From NCBI RefSeq assembly GCF_000252995.1, contig NC_015761.1, positions 2,108,001 to 2,172,000 on the forward strand: a DNA stretch of 64,000 bases, given 5' to 3'. The stretch comes from Salmonella bongori NCTC 12419. Lineage in GTDB: Bacteria > Pseudomonadota > Gammaproteobacteria > Enterobacterales > Enterobacteriaceae. The notes beneath the pieces were generated by a model that saw only the letters and a list, made by a program, of their open reading frames with translations, was not told the origin of the DNA and did not search any database. Within the stretch, counting starts at the first letter, position 1. Every line of letters starts with the position of its first letter. A program made the translations under genes and the position numbers. Of this stretch, positions 53,272 through 61,316 are shown one piece after another.

Positions 53272-54708
53272 TCAGGAATGATAACCGCCACCCAGTGCGC
53301 TGGTAAGCTGGATGGAGGCATCAAGCCACTGCCCCTGCAACATTAAACCGTTGCACTGTTCGCGCAATGCCGGAATTTTGGCCTCGCTCACGCGGGAACC
53401 GGCGATAATACCGGCATTAAAACGCGCCTGCGCCAGGCCGACAACGCGCTGTGCGTCATGCTCAATTTGCTGCTGATGCTGATTTTTCTGCGCCAGCGTC
53501 TCCACCTGGCTGGCGGCGCGCGCCACGTCATTGACAGCATCCACCACCGCTTTGTTATAGCTGGCGATCGATAAATTGCTTTGCGCTTTGGCGATATCAA
53601 GATTGGCGTTCAGTCTGCCGCTGTCAAAAATTGGCAGCGTCAGCCCGCCGGTAATGCCATATTGCTGCGCGGAATGGCGGAACAGATCGCTCAGATGTAA
53701 CGCATCCTGCTGCAAGAAAGCCATCAGGTTAATATCGGGATAAAACGCCGCTTTCGCCGCGTCGATGCTGCTTAATGAGGATTCAATATACCAGTGTGCG
53801 GCCTGTAAGTCCGGTCGCCGCGCCAGCAACGAATAGCCCAACTGCGACGGTAGCTGACTTTCAACAGTAGGAAGGCTCACCTGGCGCAGTTTTAGTGCCG
53901 ATGATTGTGTATTGGTTAACGCGCTGAGCCGCGCTTCAATGACCTTCATTTTGCCGTTGACGTCATTCAACTGCTGCTGGGTTTTACTGGCGTCGATATC
54001 AGTCTCGACCCCTTCGACAGAAGAGGTAATACCGTGTTGATACAATTCCCGATTTACCGCCACCACGTTTTGCTGCTCATGCTCAATTTGCGTCAGCACA
54101 TTTTTCAGCGCCGCCTGTGTCTGCCATTCCCAATAAAGCCGCGCCACACCGCTTGCTAATAATTGCCGGGTCTGTTCCTGCTCCGCTTCGCGGGCTTTGA
54201 CGGCGCCGATCCGTGCGGTCACTTCAGCCCGGTTTTTACCCCACAAATCCAAATCCCAGCCCGCCGTCAGGCCGAATGTACCATTGGTATACCACGGTCC
54301 GGTCGTACCCGCCGCAGGATCGGTAATAGCAAACGGCCCCATCAACCCTTCAGCTGACATCCGCTGGCGCTCTACATCGGCAGAAAAATCGAGCTGCGGA
54401 CCATCCTGCGCCTCAACCGCTTTCGCCTGTGCTTCCGCCAGTTGGATACGCTGTTCAGCCACCTGCATATCTGGTGAATGCTGTAAGGCATTATCAATCA
54501 ACGCGTCGAGTTGTGCGTCGTGATAGGCCTTCCACCACTGACTGTCCGGCCAGCCATTTTTCAAGGCCGCCGGCAGGGTGGCGTCAACATAAGAAGAGGG
54601 CGTCTGCTGGGTCAGCGACTGACGGCTATTGTGCATGGGCGCGCAGCCCGCCAGCAAAATAAAAAATGGTAAGCTCGCTGTCGCGGCAAGGAAAGAATTA
54701 CGGTTCAT
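53272..54708 (-). CDS. mdtQ: Outer-membrane efflux lipoprotein MdtQ
   Basis: TolC-like outer membrane factor of the NodT type, 478 residues. A lipoprotein signal with lipobox LAGC places the acylated cysteine near residue 22, and two OEP repeats follow (about 60-255 and 285-475). The family stretch ARRPDLQAAHW is present. The reading frame is complete. In E. coli K-12 this locus (yohG) is a disrupted gene. No partner pump is adjacent; yohF follows 65 bases downstream on the same strand. The mdtABC genes lie 40 kb away. Confidence 0.92.
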   Translation of the reverse strand: MNRNSFLAATASLPFFILLAGCAPMHNSRQSLTQQTPSSYVDATLPAALKNGWPDSQWWKAYHDAQLDALIDNALQHSPDMQVAEQRIQLAEAQAKAVEAQDGPQLDFSADVERQRMSAEGLMGPFAITDPAAGTTGPWYTNGTFGLTAGWDLDLWGKNRAEVTARIGAVKAREAEQEQTRQLLASGVARLYWEWQTQAALKNVLTQIEHEQQNVVAVNRELYQHGITSSVEGVETDIDASKTQQQLNDVNGKMKVIEARLSALTNTQSSALKLRQVSLPTVESQLPSQLGYSLLARRPDLQAAHWYIESSLSSIDAAKAAFYPDINLMAFLQQDALHLSDLFRHSAQQYGITGGLTLPIFDSGRLNANLDIAKAQSNLSIASYNKAVVDAVNDVARAASQVETLAQKNQHQQQIEHDAQRVVGLAQARFNAGIIAGSRVSEAKIPALREQCNGLMLQGQWLDASIQLTSALGGGYHS

Positions 54709-54987
54709 GAAGGTGTTCTGATAAAAAAAGGTGCGCAGAGAGTACGTCTTACCGCGATCTATTTTTTAGTTACGCGTGGCAATACATCTTCAGACAATAA
54801 AAGACATATCTAGAAATTTATGTAGCACTCAAATAATTTCATTTGATACATTTTAAAATCAGATATTTCAACAAGAAATACAAATAACTCATTGATAATA
54901 CAGATATTCATCTGCAACACGCGCCAGCAGTCTTCTCCGGGTAACAGTTTCCTTGTCCGGTAAGGCAGCAGAGGTATTAATACTTTC

Positions 54988-54995
54988 CTATACTT
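54988..54995 (+). promoter_or_regulatory. Perfect sigma-S-type -10 before yohP
   Basis: CTATACTT matches the sigma-S -10 consensus CTAYACTT at every position and lies 31 bases before the yohP ATG. No clear -35 is present. The rest of 54709-54987 is AT-rich sequence with no gene recognised. Confidence 0.55.
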
Positions 54996-55025
54996 TGTTT
55001 GTATTTACCAATAAAGGGACAAACA

Positions 55026-55109
55026 ATGAAAATTCTTCTATGGGCAATCTTAATTATTTTTCTGATTGGGCTGTTGGTGGTAACGGGCGTGTTTAAGATG
55101 ATTTTCTGA
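55026..55109 (+). CDS. yohP: Small membrane protein YohP
   Basis: 27-residue single-span peptide, MKILLWAILIIFLIGLLVV followed by TGVFKMIF, matching E. coli YohP. AAGGGAC lies 5-11 bases before the ATG. The E. coli protein is inserted into the inner membrane after mRNA-guided targeting. Its function is unknown. It is divergent from mdtQ and converges on dusC, with a hairpin just after the stop. Confidence 0.9.
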   Translation: MKILLWAILIIFLIGLLVVTGVFKMIF

Positions 55110-55116
55110 TTCCTGC

Positions 55117-55143
55117 GCCGGGCAGCGATAATGTCTGTCCGGC
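55117..55143. terminator. Hairpin between yohP and dusC
   Basis: A 9-bp stem, GCCGGGCAG / CTGTCCGGC, contains one G-T pair and lies between convergent yohP and dusC. No U-tract is visible, so its termination strength is uncertain. Confidence 0.5.
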
Positions 55144-55166
55144 ACACGTTCTGGACGCTGTAGAGA

Positions 55167-56105
55167 TTAGATTTTAATAGCCTGAATCGCCCGCGCAATC
55201 TCGGACGAACGGTTTAACGCCCGAATCGACTGAAAGAGTTCCGTCGCCTCAATATATTCCTTACGTAAATATCCCAACCACTGTTTAATACGCGCGACAT
55301 GATATAAACCAGTATCGCCCTGCTTTTCCAGTCGGGTATATTTTTGTAATAACGTCACCACTTCCGGCCACGGCATACGCGGCTCGTTATACTTCACCAC
55401 CCGGCTCAGGTTAGGAATATTTAACGCCCCGCGGCCAATCATCACCGCATCGCAGCCGCTGGTCGCCATACATGCCTGCGCGCTCTGCCAGTCCCAGATT
55501 TCGCCATTAGCGATAACCGGAATAGTCAAACGCTGGCGTATTTCACCGATCGCCTGCCAGTCGATATGCTCGGCGCGGTAGCCCTGCGCTTTGGTACGGC
55601 CATGCACCACCAGTTCACTGGCGCCGGCCTGCTGAACGGCATCGGCGATTTCAAATTTTTTATCGCCGCTGTCCCAGCCGAGACGCACTTTTACCGTTAC
55701 CGGTAGATGCGACGGCACAGCATCCCGCATCGCTTTCGCGCCCTGATAGATGAGTTCAGGATCTTTTAGCAATGTCGCGCCGCCGCCGCTGCCGTTTACC
55801 ACCTTTGATGGGCAGCCGCAGTTCAGGTCCACACCATACGATCCCAACGCCGCCGCCCGCGCGGCATTTTCCGCCAGCCACTGCGGATGCTGGCCCAGAA
55901 GCTGAATGCGTACTGGCGTACCGGACGGCGTACAGCTGTGGTAACGTAATTCCGGGCAGATACGATGAAACACTTTTACTGGCAGAAGCTTATCCACCAC
56001 GCGCAAAAATTCGGTGATACAGAGATCGTAGTCATTTACTTCCGTCAGAAGTTCGCGCACCAACGCGTCAAGCACGCCTTCCATTGGCGCCAGTAAAACC
56101 CGCAT
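55167..56105 (-). CDS. dusC: tRNA-dihydrouridine(16) synthase DusC
   Basis: FMN-dependent reductase forming dihydrouridine at position 16 of tRNAs. It has 312 residues in a TIM barrel. The catalytic cysteine is in DLNCGCPSKVVNGSGGGATLL, and FMN-binding motifs are MIGRGAL and VIANGEIWD. The ATG at 56105 matches the family start MRVLLAPMEG. A GTG 12 bases upstream is possible. A terminator-like hairpin ends only 15 bases before the ATG, and the ribosome site is weak. Confidence 0.95.
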   Translation of the reverse strand: MRVLLAPMEGVLDALVRELLTEVNDYDLCITEFLRVVDKLLPVKVFHRICPELRYHSCTPSGTPVRIQLLGQHPQWLAENAARAAALGSYGVDLNCGCPSKVVNGSGGGATLLKDPELIYQGAKAMRDAVPSHLPVTVKVRLGWDSGDKKFEIADAVQQAGASELVVHGRTKAQGYRAEHIDWQAIGEIRQRLTIPVIANGEIWDWQSAQACMATSGCDAVMIGRGALNIPNLSRVVKYNEPRMPWPEVVTLLQKYTRLEKQGDTGLYHVARIKQWLGYLRKEYIEATELFQSIRALNRSSEIARAIQAIKI

Positions 56106-56120
56106 ATTGGAATCCACAAC

Positions 56121-56148
56121 AAAAAAGAGGCGCTATCATAGCGCCTCT
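56121..56148 (-). terminator. Strong terminator between the mhb operon and dusC
   Basis: On the minus strand a 10-bp stem, AGAGGCGCTA / TAGCGCCTCT, with a three-base loop is followed by TTTTTT. It should end the mhb transcript. It also sits so close to dusC that it would attenuate any transcript reading into that gene. The loop region reads TATGAT, a near -10 hexamer. Confidence 0.85.
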
Positions 56149-56169
56149 CTGCGATGAGCAAAACTTTTT

Positions 56170-56198
56170 GCCGGATGGCGGCACAAACGCCATCCGGC
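56170..56198. repeat. REP-type palindrome after mhbM
   Basis: GCCGGATGGCG / CGCCATCCGGC is an 11-bp perfect inverted repeat with a seven-base spacer, located between the mhbM stop and the terminator before dusC. Confidence 0.75.
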
Positions 56199-56206
56199 CT
56201 TCGTAC

Positions 56207-57400
56207 TTAGCGCGGCTCAAGACAGTTGTCGTCCTTCCAGCCGTACAGCCATTCAATACCGCGATAAAACGCCTCCTGCGATTTCCCTTTCCACAACAGA
56301 TTGCGTACCTGACGCTCCACGCCAGCGGCGTGGTAGAGACGCCCCATCTCCCGGGTAGACCAGACGATACGTGCCGTACGGGGAATACGCACCGATTCGT
56401 AAAGCGCAAATGCCTGCTGAGCATCGCCGTCGCAGCGTTCCAGCGCTTTGCCCAGCGTAACGGCGTCTTCCAGCGCCATACAGGCCCCCTGGGCCATATA
56501 TTGCGCCACCGGATGCGCAGCGTCGCCCACAAGGGTGATGCGTTCGGTTCCCCATTTCGCGACTGGCTCACGATCGGCAGTCGACCAGCGGCGCCAGGAG
56601 GTCGGCTTATCCAGCATCTGACGCGGGCGGGGATGAATACCGGCAAAATAAGAGAGCACCTCTTCTTTACTACCGTCTTTTACCCCCCACTCTTCCTGTT
56701 GCCGACTATGGAAGGTCACGACCAGATTGTACTGTTGGCCTCCGCGCAACGGATAATGTACCAGATGGCAATGTGGCCCAGCCCACAGCACCGGGGCGTT
56801 AATACGTAAGTCTTCCGGCATATCGTCGCAATCTATCACTGCCCGGTAGACTACATGTCCTGTCACGCGCGGCGCATCGCCGAGCAAACTTTGCCGTACC
56901 ACTGACTTAACGCCGTCGCAGCCCACCAGAATATCCGCTGTCCAGCTATTTCCCTGCTCGTCAAACACGGTAACGTCATCCGGCGTCTGGCGAATATCAA
57001 CAATATGGGTCGAGGTACGATACTCCACGCCAGGGTGCTTCAATGCGGCCTCCCACACCGTGCCATGAATATCTACCCGGTGAATAACGGCATACGGCCC
57101 GCCAAAATGGTCCCGGAACGCCTGTCCGGTTTCAATGCGCACCACTTCTTCGGCGTTCACGGCATCCATCATCGTAATATGATCGGTAAACACTGCGCGC
57201 TGGCGGGCGACATCCCCCACACCGAGACTATCAAGCGCCGAAAAAGCATTCGGCCCAAGTTGGATGCCTGCGCCGATCTCGCCAATTTCGTGCGCTTTTT
57301 CCAGCAGCATGACTTTTATTCCCTGGCGCGCCAGCGATAGCGCGGTTGCCGCGCCGCCGATCCCGCCACCTACAATAATGGCGCTTGTCACTTTCGTCAT
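56207..57400 (-). CDS. mhbM: FAD-dependent 3-hydroxybenzoate 6-monooxygenase (or salicylate-type hydroxylase)
   Basis: Aromatic-ring flavin hydroxylase, 397 residues. The Rossmann motif is VGGGIGGAATALSLARQG, the DG motif is LVGCDGVKSVVRQSL and the FAD-ribityl GD motif is TLVGDAAHPVAQYMAQGACMA. In this gene order it should convert 3-hydroxybenzoate to gentisate with NADH and O2. Salicylate 5-hydroxylation is less likely, because that is usually a multicomponent enzyme. It is the last gene of the mhbTDHIM operon (names from Klebsiella), and a GGAG ribosome site precedes the ATG. Confidence 0.88.
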   Translation of the reverse strand: MTKVTSAIIVGGGIGGAATALSLARQGIKVMLLEKAHEIGEIGAGIQLGPNAFSALDSLGVGDVARQRAVFTDHITMMDAVNAEEVVRIETGQAFRDHFGGPYAVIHRVDIHGTVWEAALKHPGVEYRTSTHIVDIRQTPDDVTVFDEQGNSWTADILVGCDGVKSVVRQSLLGDAPRVTGHVVYRAVIDCDDMPEDLRINAPVLWAGPHCHLVHYPLRGGQQYNLVVTFHSRQQEEWGVKDGSKEEVLSYFAGIHPRPRQMLDKPTSWRRWSTADREPVAKWGTERITLVGDAAHPVAQYMAQGACMALEDAVTLGKALERCDGDAQQAFALYESVRIPRTARIVWSTREMGRLYHAAGVERQVRNLLWKGKSQEAFYRGIEWLYGWKDDNCLEPR

Positions 57401-57414
57401 GGTCGTTCTCCTTT

Positions 57415-58059
57415 TCAGGCCGGAATTTTATCTTGTTGGTTTTCCGGCGCGGCGGCAATAAACGCCGGCAACAGCGTGCAGGCGTCATAAACGGCTTTGC
57501 AACGCGGATAACCTGACAAATCGCAGCCCATTCTGAGCGCATTTGCCCACTGCGGGATCAGGCAGCAGTCCGCAAGGCCCGGTGCATCGCCTATACAAAA
57601 TGCTCCGGACTGGCTTTTACGCAATAGTTGTTCCACCGCGCTTAACCCCTGCTGTATCCAGTGGGCGTACCACCGTTTTTTATCCTCTTCGCTCACCTTC
57701 AGCTCATCGGTCAGGTAGCGCAACACGCGCATGTTATTGATTGGGTGTATATCGCAGGCGATAGCGTAGACAATTTCCAGCGCCTGGCTGCGCGCCGGGT
57801 CGCTCATCGGCAGCAGCGGCGTTTGCGGAAAATGTCGGTCCAGCCAGTCAATGATCGCCAGCGATTGCCCCAACGATTCGCCGTCATCAGTCACCAGTGT
57901 CGGCACCAGACCTACCGGGTTCATTCGCCGGTAGGCCAGCGCATTCTGCTGACCGATACGAATATTGACGCCCACCGTCTGGTAATCGATCCCCTTTAAC
58001 GCCAGCGCAATACGCACGCGATAAGACGCCGAACTATTAAAGAAACTGTACAGCTTCAT
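57415..58059 (-). CDS. mhbI: Maleylpyruvate isomerase (zeta-class GST)
   Basis: Glutathione-dependent isomerase converting maleylpyruvate to fumarylpyruvate. It has 214 residues with the zeta-class N-terminal motif SSASYRVRIALALKGIDY and a thioredoxin-like then all-alpha layout. It resembles maleylacetoacetate isomerases, but neighbouring gentisate dioxygenase and fumarylpyruvate hydrolase favour the gentisate pathway. GAGGTGAAC precedes the ATG. The gaps on either side are 8 and 14 bases. Confidence 0.9.
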   Translation of the reverse strand: MKLYSFFNSSASYRVRIALALKGIDYQTVGVNIRIGQQNALAYRRMNPVGLVPTLVTDDGESLGQSLAIIDWLDRHFPQTPLLPMSDPARSQALEIVYAIACDIHPINNMRVLRYLTDELKVSEEDKKRWYAHWIQQGLSAVEQLLRKSQSGAFCIGDAPGLADCCLIPQWANALRMGCDLSGYPRCKAVYDACTLLPAFIAAAPENQQDKIPA

Positions 58060-58067
58060 CGTTCACC

Positions 58068-58769
58068 TCAGACAATTTTCACAGCAATTGGCGTCAAACC
58101 TTCCACATTCCCGGTAATCACATCCCCTTTCACCACCGCGCCTACCCCCTCTGGTGTGCCAGTGAAGATCAAATCGCCTGGCTGCAATTCAAAGAAACCG
58201 GACAAATAGCTGATGGTTTCATTCACCGACCAAATCAGGTGGCGAATATCGCTGCGCTGATGATCTTCGCCATTAACCTGTAGCCAAATAGGGGCGTTAT
58301 CCACACCGTGCGTTTCAGCGGCTTTATGCAATGGCGCAATGGGGGCGGAGAGATCGAACGCTTTGCCGATTTCCCACGGTCTTCCCATCTGGCGCATTTC
58401 CATCTGCCGATCGCGGCGCGTCATGTCCAGACCGGTGGCGTATCCCCAGACATATTCATGGGCTTTTTCTACGGGAATATCACAGCCCTTTTTACCAATC
58501 GCCACCACTAACTCAATTTCATAATGGTAATTATCGGTCTGCGCCGGATACGGCAGTTCCAGCGTTTCTCCTGCCGCAACCGGGACGACAGCGTCTGCGG
58601 GTTTGCAAAAGAAAAACGGCGGCTCGCGATCGGGGTCAAAGCCCATTTCGCGGGCATGAGCGGCATAATTGCGACCGACACAGTAAACACGGCGTACCGG
58701 AAATTGTTCATCGCTGTCGACAACGGGTACCGTCACCGGCGCCTGTGGCTGGAATACATAATTCGTCAT
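58068..58769 (-). CDS. mhbH: Fumarylpyruvate hydrolase (FAH family)
   Basis: Fumarylacetoacetase-fold hydrolase, 233 residues, cleaving fumarylpyruvate to fumarate and pyruvate. Metal-binding acidic residues are visible in HYEIELVVAIGKKG and GYATGLDMTRRD, and the family ending is GDLIFTGTPEGVGAVVKGD. GGGAGAG precedes the ATG. It lies between gentisate dioxygenase and the isomerase in the operon. Confidence 0.92.
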   Translation of the reverse strand: MTNYVFQPQAPVTVPVVDSDEQFPVRRVYCVGRNYAAHAREMGFDPDREPPFFFCKPADAVVPVAAGETLELPYPAQTDNYHYEIELVVAIGKKGCDIPVEKAHEYVWGYATGLDMTRRDRQMEMRQMGRPWEIGKAFDLSAPIAPLHKAAETHGVDNAPIWLQVNGEDHQRSDIRHLIWSVNETISYLSGFFELQPGDLIFTGTPEGVGAVVKGDVITGNVEGLTPIAVKIV

Positions 58770-58783
58770 TTTTTCTCTCCCAA

Positions 58784-59821
58784 TTAATAACGCGCTTCGC
58801 GGAACAGCCCCAGGGCTTCCTGAACCGGCTTGTCCGAGAAGCTGAATAACACCGTGTCTTCATTGCTGCGAAACGACACGTCATGCCAGGTCGGCGCCAC
58901 AAAAATATCTTTTGCGGAAAAATGGAATGTTTCTTTACCGATAGTGACTTCACCTGCCCCTTCAACAACATGGTAGATAGTACTATCGGTACTTCGTGCC
59001 ACACGAGAAGCAAAGCCTTTTGGCAGTAGTTGCAGGAACGCGCCCATTGATGGCATCGGATAACCGCCAGTGACTGGATTAACGTAACGCAGTTTGTAAC
59101 CTTCCCACTCGTCCGGCTCGCCCATACGCGTCAGATCGTGCAACGCTTCGCGGCTACGGTCATAGCGGTAGTTAAAAATCGGTGAAGAGTTCCCGCTCTG
59201 ATGGCGCAGCGGCAGCATATTCGCGGCGTAGCGCGGTAAATAATCGCCCTCTTTTCGCGTCACCGGCTGCTGATCTTCTGGATAGTCTTCTGCAAAACCA
59301 CAGCCCAGAAGGTTGACTAACGGTAGATCAAGACCATCCAGCCAGACCACCGGCTCTGAGCCCGGATTACCGTGATCGTGCCAGCGCCACTGCGGCGTCA
59401 GGATAAAATCGCCGGTATGCATTGACGTGCGCTCGCCGTCCACGGCGGTAAATGCGCCTTTACCTTCGACGATAAAACGCAGTGCCGACTGGTTATGGCG
59501 ATGGCTCGGCGCGACTTCGCCAGGCATGATCAACTGTAATCCGGCGTATAACGTCGCCGTAATCGACGACTGACCGCGCAAAGCCGGATTTTCCAGTACC
59601 AGCACCCGGCGGATGGCCTCTTTCGCGCCAATTAAATTGCCGCTTTCCATCAGCAACGGACGAATTTCCTGATAATTCCAGTAAGCTGGCGCGCAGTTAG
59701 CGTTTGGCGTCTGTGGTACCAGGTGATGCAACGATTCCCACAGCGGCGTCAGGTTGTGCCCGGAAATATGCTGGTAATATTGCTGACGGCTATTTTTTAC
59801 GTTCTGATTCATTTCAGACAT
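58784..59821 (-). CDS. mhbD: Gentisate 1,2-dioxygenase
   Basis: Fe(II) cupin dioxygenase opening the gentisate ring to maleylpyruvate. It has 345 residues and two cupin domains. The first carries the metal ligands in PSHRHNQSALRFIVEGKG and later WRWHDHGN. The second (about 240-330) includes STIYHVVEGAGEVTIG. AAGGAGAATCTCC precedes the ATG at 59821. This is the ring-cleavage step that defines the pathway. Confidence 0.94.
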   Translation of the reverse strand: MSEMNQNVKNSRQQYYQHISGHNLTPLWESLHHLVPQTPNANCAPAYWNYQEIRPLLMESGNLIGAKEAIRRVLVLENPALRGQSSITATLYAGLQLIMPGEVAPSHRHNQSALRFIVEGKGAFTAVDGERTSMHTGDFILTPQWRWHDHGNPGSEPVVWLDGLDLPLVNLLGCGFAEDYPEDQQPVTRKEGDYLPRYAANMLPLRHQSGNSSPIFNYRYDRSREALHDLTRMGEPDEWEGYKLRYVNPVTGGYPMPSMGAFLQLLPKGFASRVARSTDSTIYHVVEGAGEVTIGKETFHFSAKDIFVAPTWHDVSFRSNEDTVLFSFSDKPVQEALGLFREARY

Positions 59822-59832
59822 GGAGATTCTCC

Positions 59833-61191
59833 TTATTCGTTTACGACGCTGGCACGCGGCAGGTCGTCAGGTACAGAAATCGAAAGGCGGACAACCACCG
59901 TCAGTAGGGTAAGCATTACCGCACTGATGGTCGCCGGAATGGCAATAACGAAAAACAACGTATCGAAAGAGAAATTGAGCGCCATCATCATGCCGCCGGA
60001 GAGCGAACCGACAATAGCACCGCAGCGTCCAATAGCGTTCGACCAGCTCACGCCCGTCGCACGGCTTTGGGTTGGGTACAGAGTTGCCGTCAGAGCATTG
60101 AGCCCGACCTGGGAACCACTAATACCGATACCGGTACCGAAAATCGCCAGCGCCATCAGCCAGAGGCCATTTTCACTCAGGCCTATCATGACGATACAGA
60201 CCGCGCCCAGCGCATAGCTCACCGCCAACACCCGGAAAGGATTAAGTCGGTCCATTAATACGCCGAGTAACAGCGCGCCAAGCGTACCGCCTATCTGAAA
60301 CGCAGCGGTCACCCACGACGCCTGTTGCAAATTGATGCCGCGATGGTTAAGCAGTGTCGGCATCCAACTGGAAAGTAAATAGATAATGAGCAGACTCATA
60401 AAGAACACCACCCATAACATCAGGGTAATAACAAGCTGCCGTCCGGCAAAAAGCTGTCGAATACTGCCTTTGGCGACTGCCGCCTTCTCATGCAGAAAAA
60501 ATTGCGTATCGTGATAGCGCTCGCCGGTGATGGCACTGACCGTCCGGGCGACAACCGCCTGCGGCAATTGGCGGCGTACCTGCCAGCGGGGAGACTCCGG
60601 CAGCGCGAACAACAGGCCGAAAAACAGCATTAGAGGCAAAACGCCGCCCAACGCCAGGATGCCGTGCCAGCCAATCAGCGGCACCAGTTGCGCGCTGACA
60701 ATCCCACCCATTGCCGACCCCAGCGTAAACCCACAGAACATGAGTGTGACCAGAGCGCCGCGTCGGCGAGCGGGCAGATATTCCGACGTCATGGTGATGG
60801 TATTCGGCATCGCCCCGCCCAGCCCCAGACCGGTTAAAAAACGCAGTAGTACCAGCGTTTCTATGTCCGGTGAAAAAGCGGACAGCAGGCTCAGGGTGCC
60901 AAAGAGCCCCACACAAAGCTCAATGACACGTTTGCGGCCAAAGCGATCCGCCAGCGGCCCGCATAGCAGCGCACCAGCCGTGAGCCCCAACAACCCGGCG
61001 CCAAATAGCGGCGCAAGTTCGCTGGCGCTTAACTGCCAGTGGGTTCGAATATCCGGAGCGATGAAGCCAATCGCGGCGGTATCGAAACCGTCGAGCATGA
61101 CCACCAGAAAACAGCAGATAATAACGCGCCACTGCATTTTGCCGACGGGCGCGGCATCAATCAGGGCTTGTAGTTCGCGTCGTTGAGTCAT
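59833..61191 (-). CDS. mhbT: Aromatic-acid MFS transporter (3-hydroxybenzoate/gentisate uptake)
   Basis: AAHS-family major facilitator, 452 residues with 12 helices. Signatures are DGFDTAAIGFIAPDI in TM1, the GPLADRFGRKRV loop between TM2 and TM3, and SESPRWQVRR-like LPESPRW in the central loop. First gene of the operon and 11 bases from the dioxygenase gene. Related proteins import 4-hydroxybenzoate, gentisate or 3-hydroxybenzoate. The assignment follows from gene order. Confidence 0.9.
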   Translation of the reverse strand: MTQRRELQALIDAAPVGKMQWRVIICCFLVVMLDGFDTAAIGFIAPDIRTHWQLSASELAPLFGAGLLGLTAGALLCGPLADRFGRKRVIELCVGLFGTLSLLSAFSPDIETLVLLRFLTGLGLGGAMPNTITMTSEYLPARRRGALVTLMFCGFTLGSAMGGIVSAQLVPLIGWHGILALGGVLPLMLFFGLLFALPESPRWQVRRQLPQAVVARTVSAITGERYHDTQFFLHEKAAVAKGSIRQLFAGRQLVITLMLWVVFFMSLLIIYLLSSWMPTLLNHRGINLQQASWVTAAFQIGGTLGALLLGVLMDRLNPFRVLAVSYALGAVCIVMIGLSENGLWLMALAIFGTGIGISGSQVGLNALTATLYPTQSRATGVSWSNAIGRCGAIVGSLSGGMMMALNFSFDTLFFVIAIPATISAVMLTLLTVVVRLSISVPDDLPRASVVNE

Positions 61192-61241
61192 AGTGAATGC
61201 CTCAGTGCAGGGAGGTAGATGTTGTTTTTATGTTTGCTATG

Positions 61242-61254
61242 TTACGAGTTTGTA
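61242..61254. promoter_or_regulatory. Candidate LysR-type binding site between mhbT and mhbR
   Basis: This 13-base T-N11-A motif contains an inverted TAC...GTA (TTAC GAGTT TGTA) and lies between the divergent transporter and regulator genes, about 50 bases from mhbT. This is the usual position for an LTTR operator. It is short and unproven. Confidence 0.35.
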
Positions 61255-61316
61255 GAGCAAGAGATAAAATGTACAATGGCTTTTCAGGCAGAGACATAAC
61301 CTGGAGGTTATAGCGA

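Noticed and set aside
60527..61186. 219-codon plus-strand reading frame within mhbT
   Set aside because: It is antisense to a clear MFS transporter. The protein is rich in arginine, proline and serine, as expected for a shadow.
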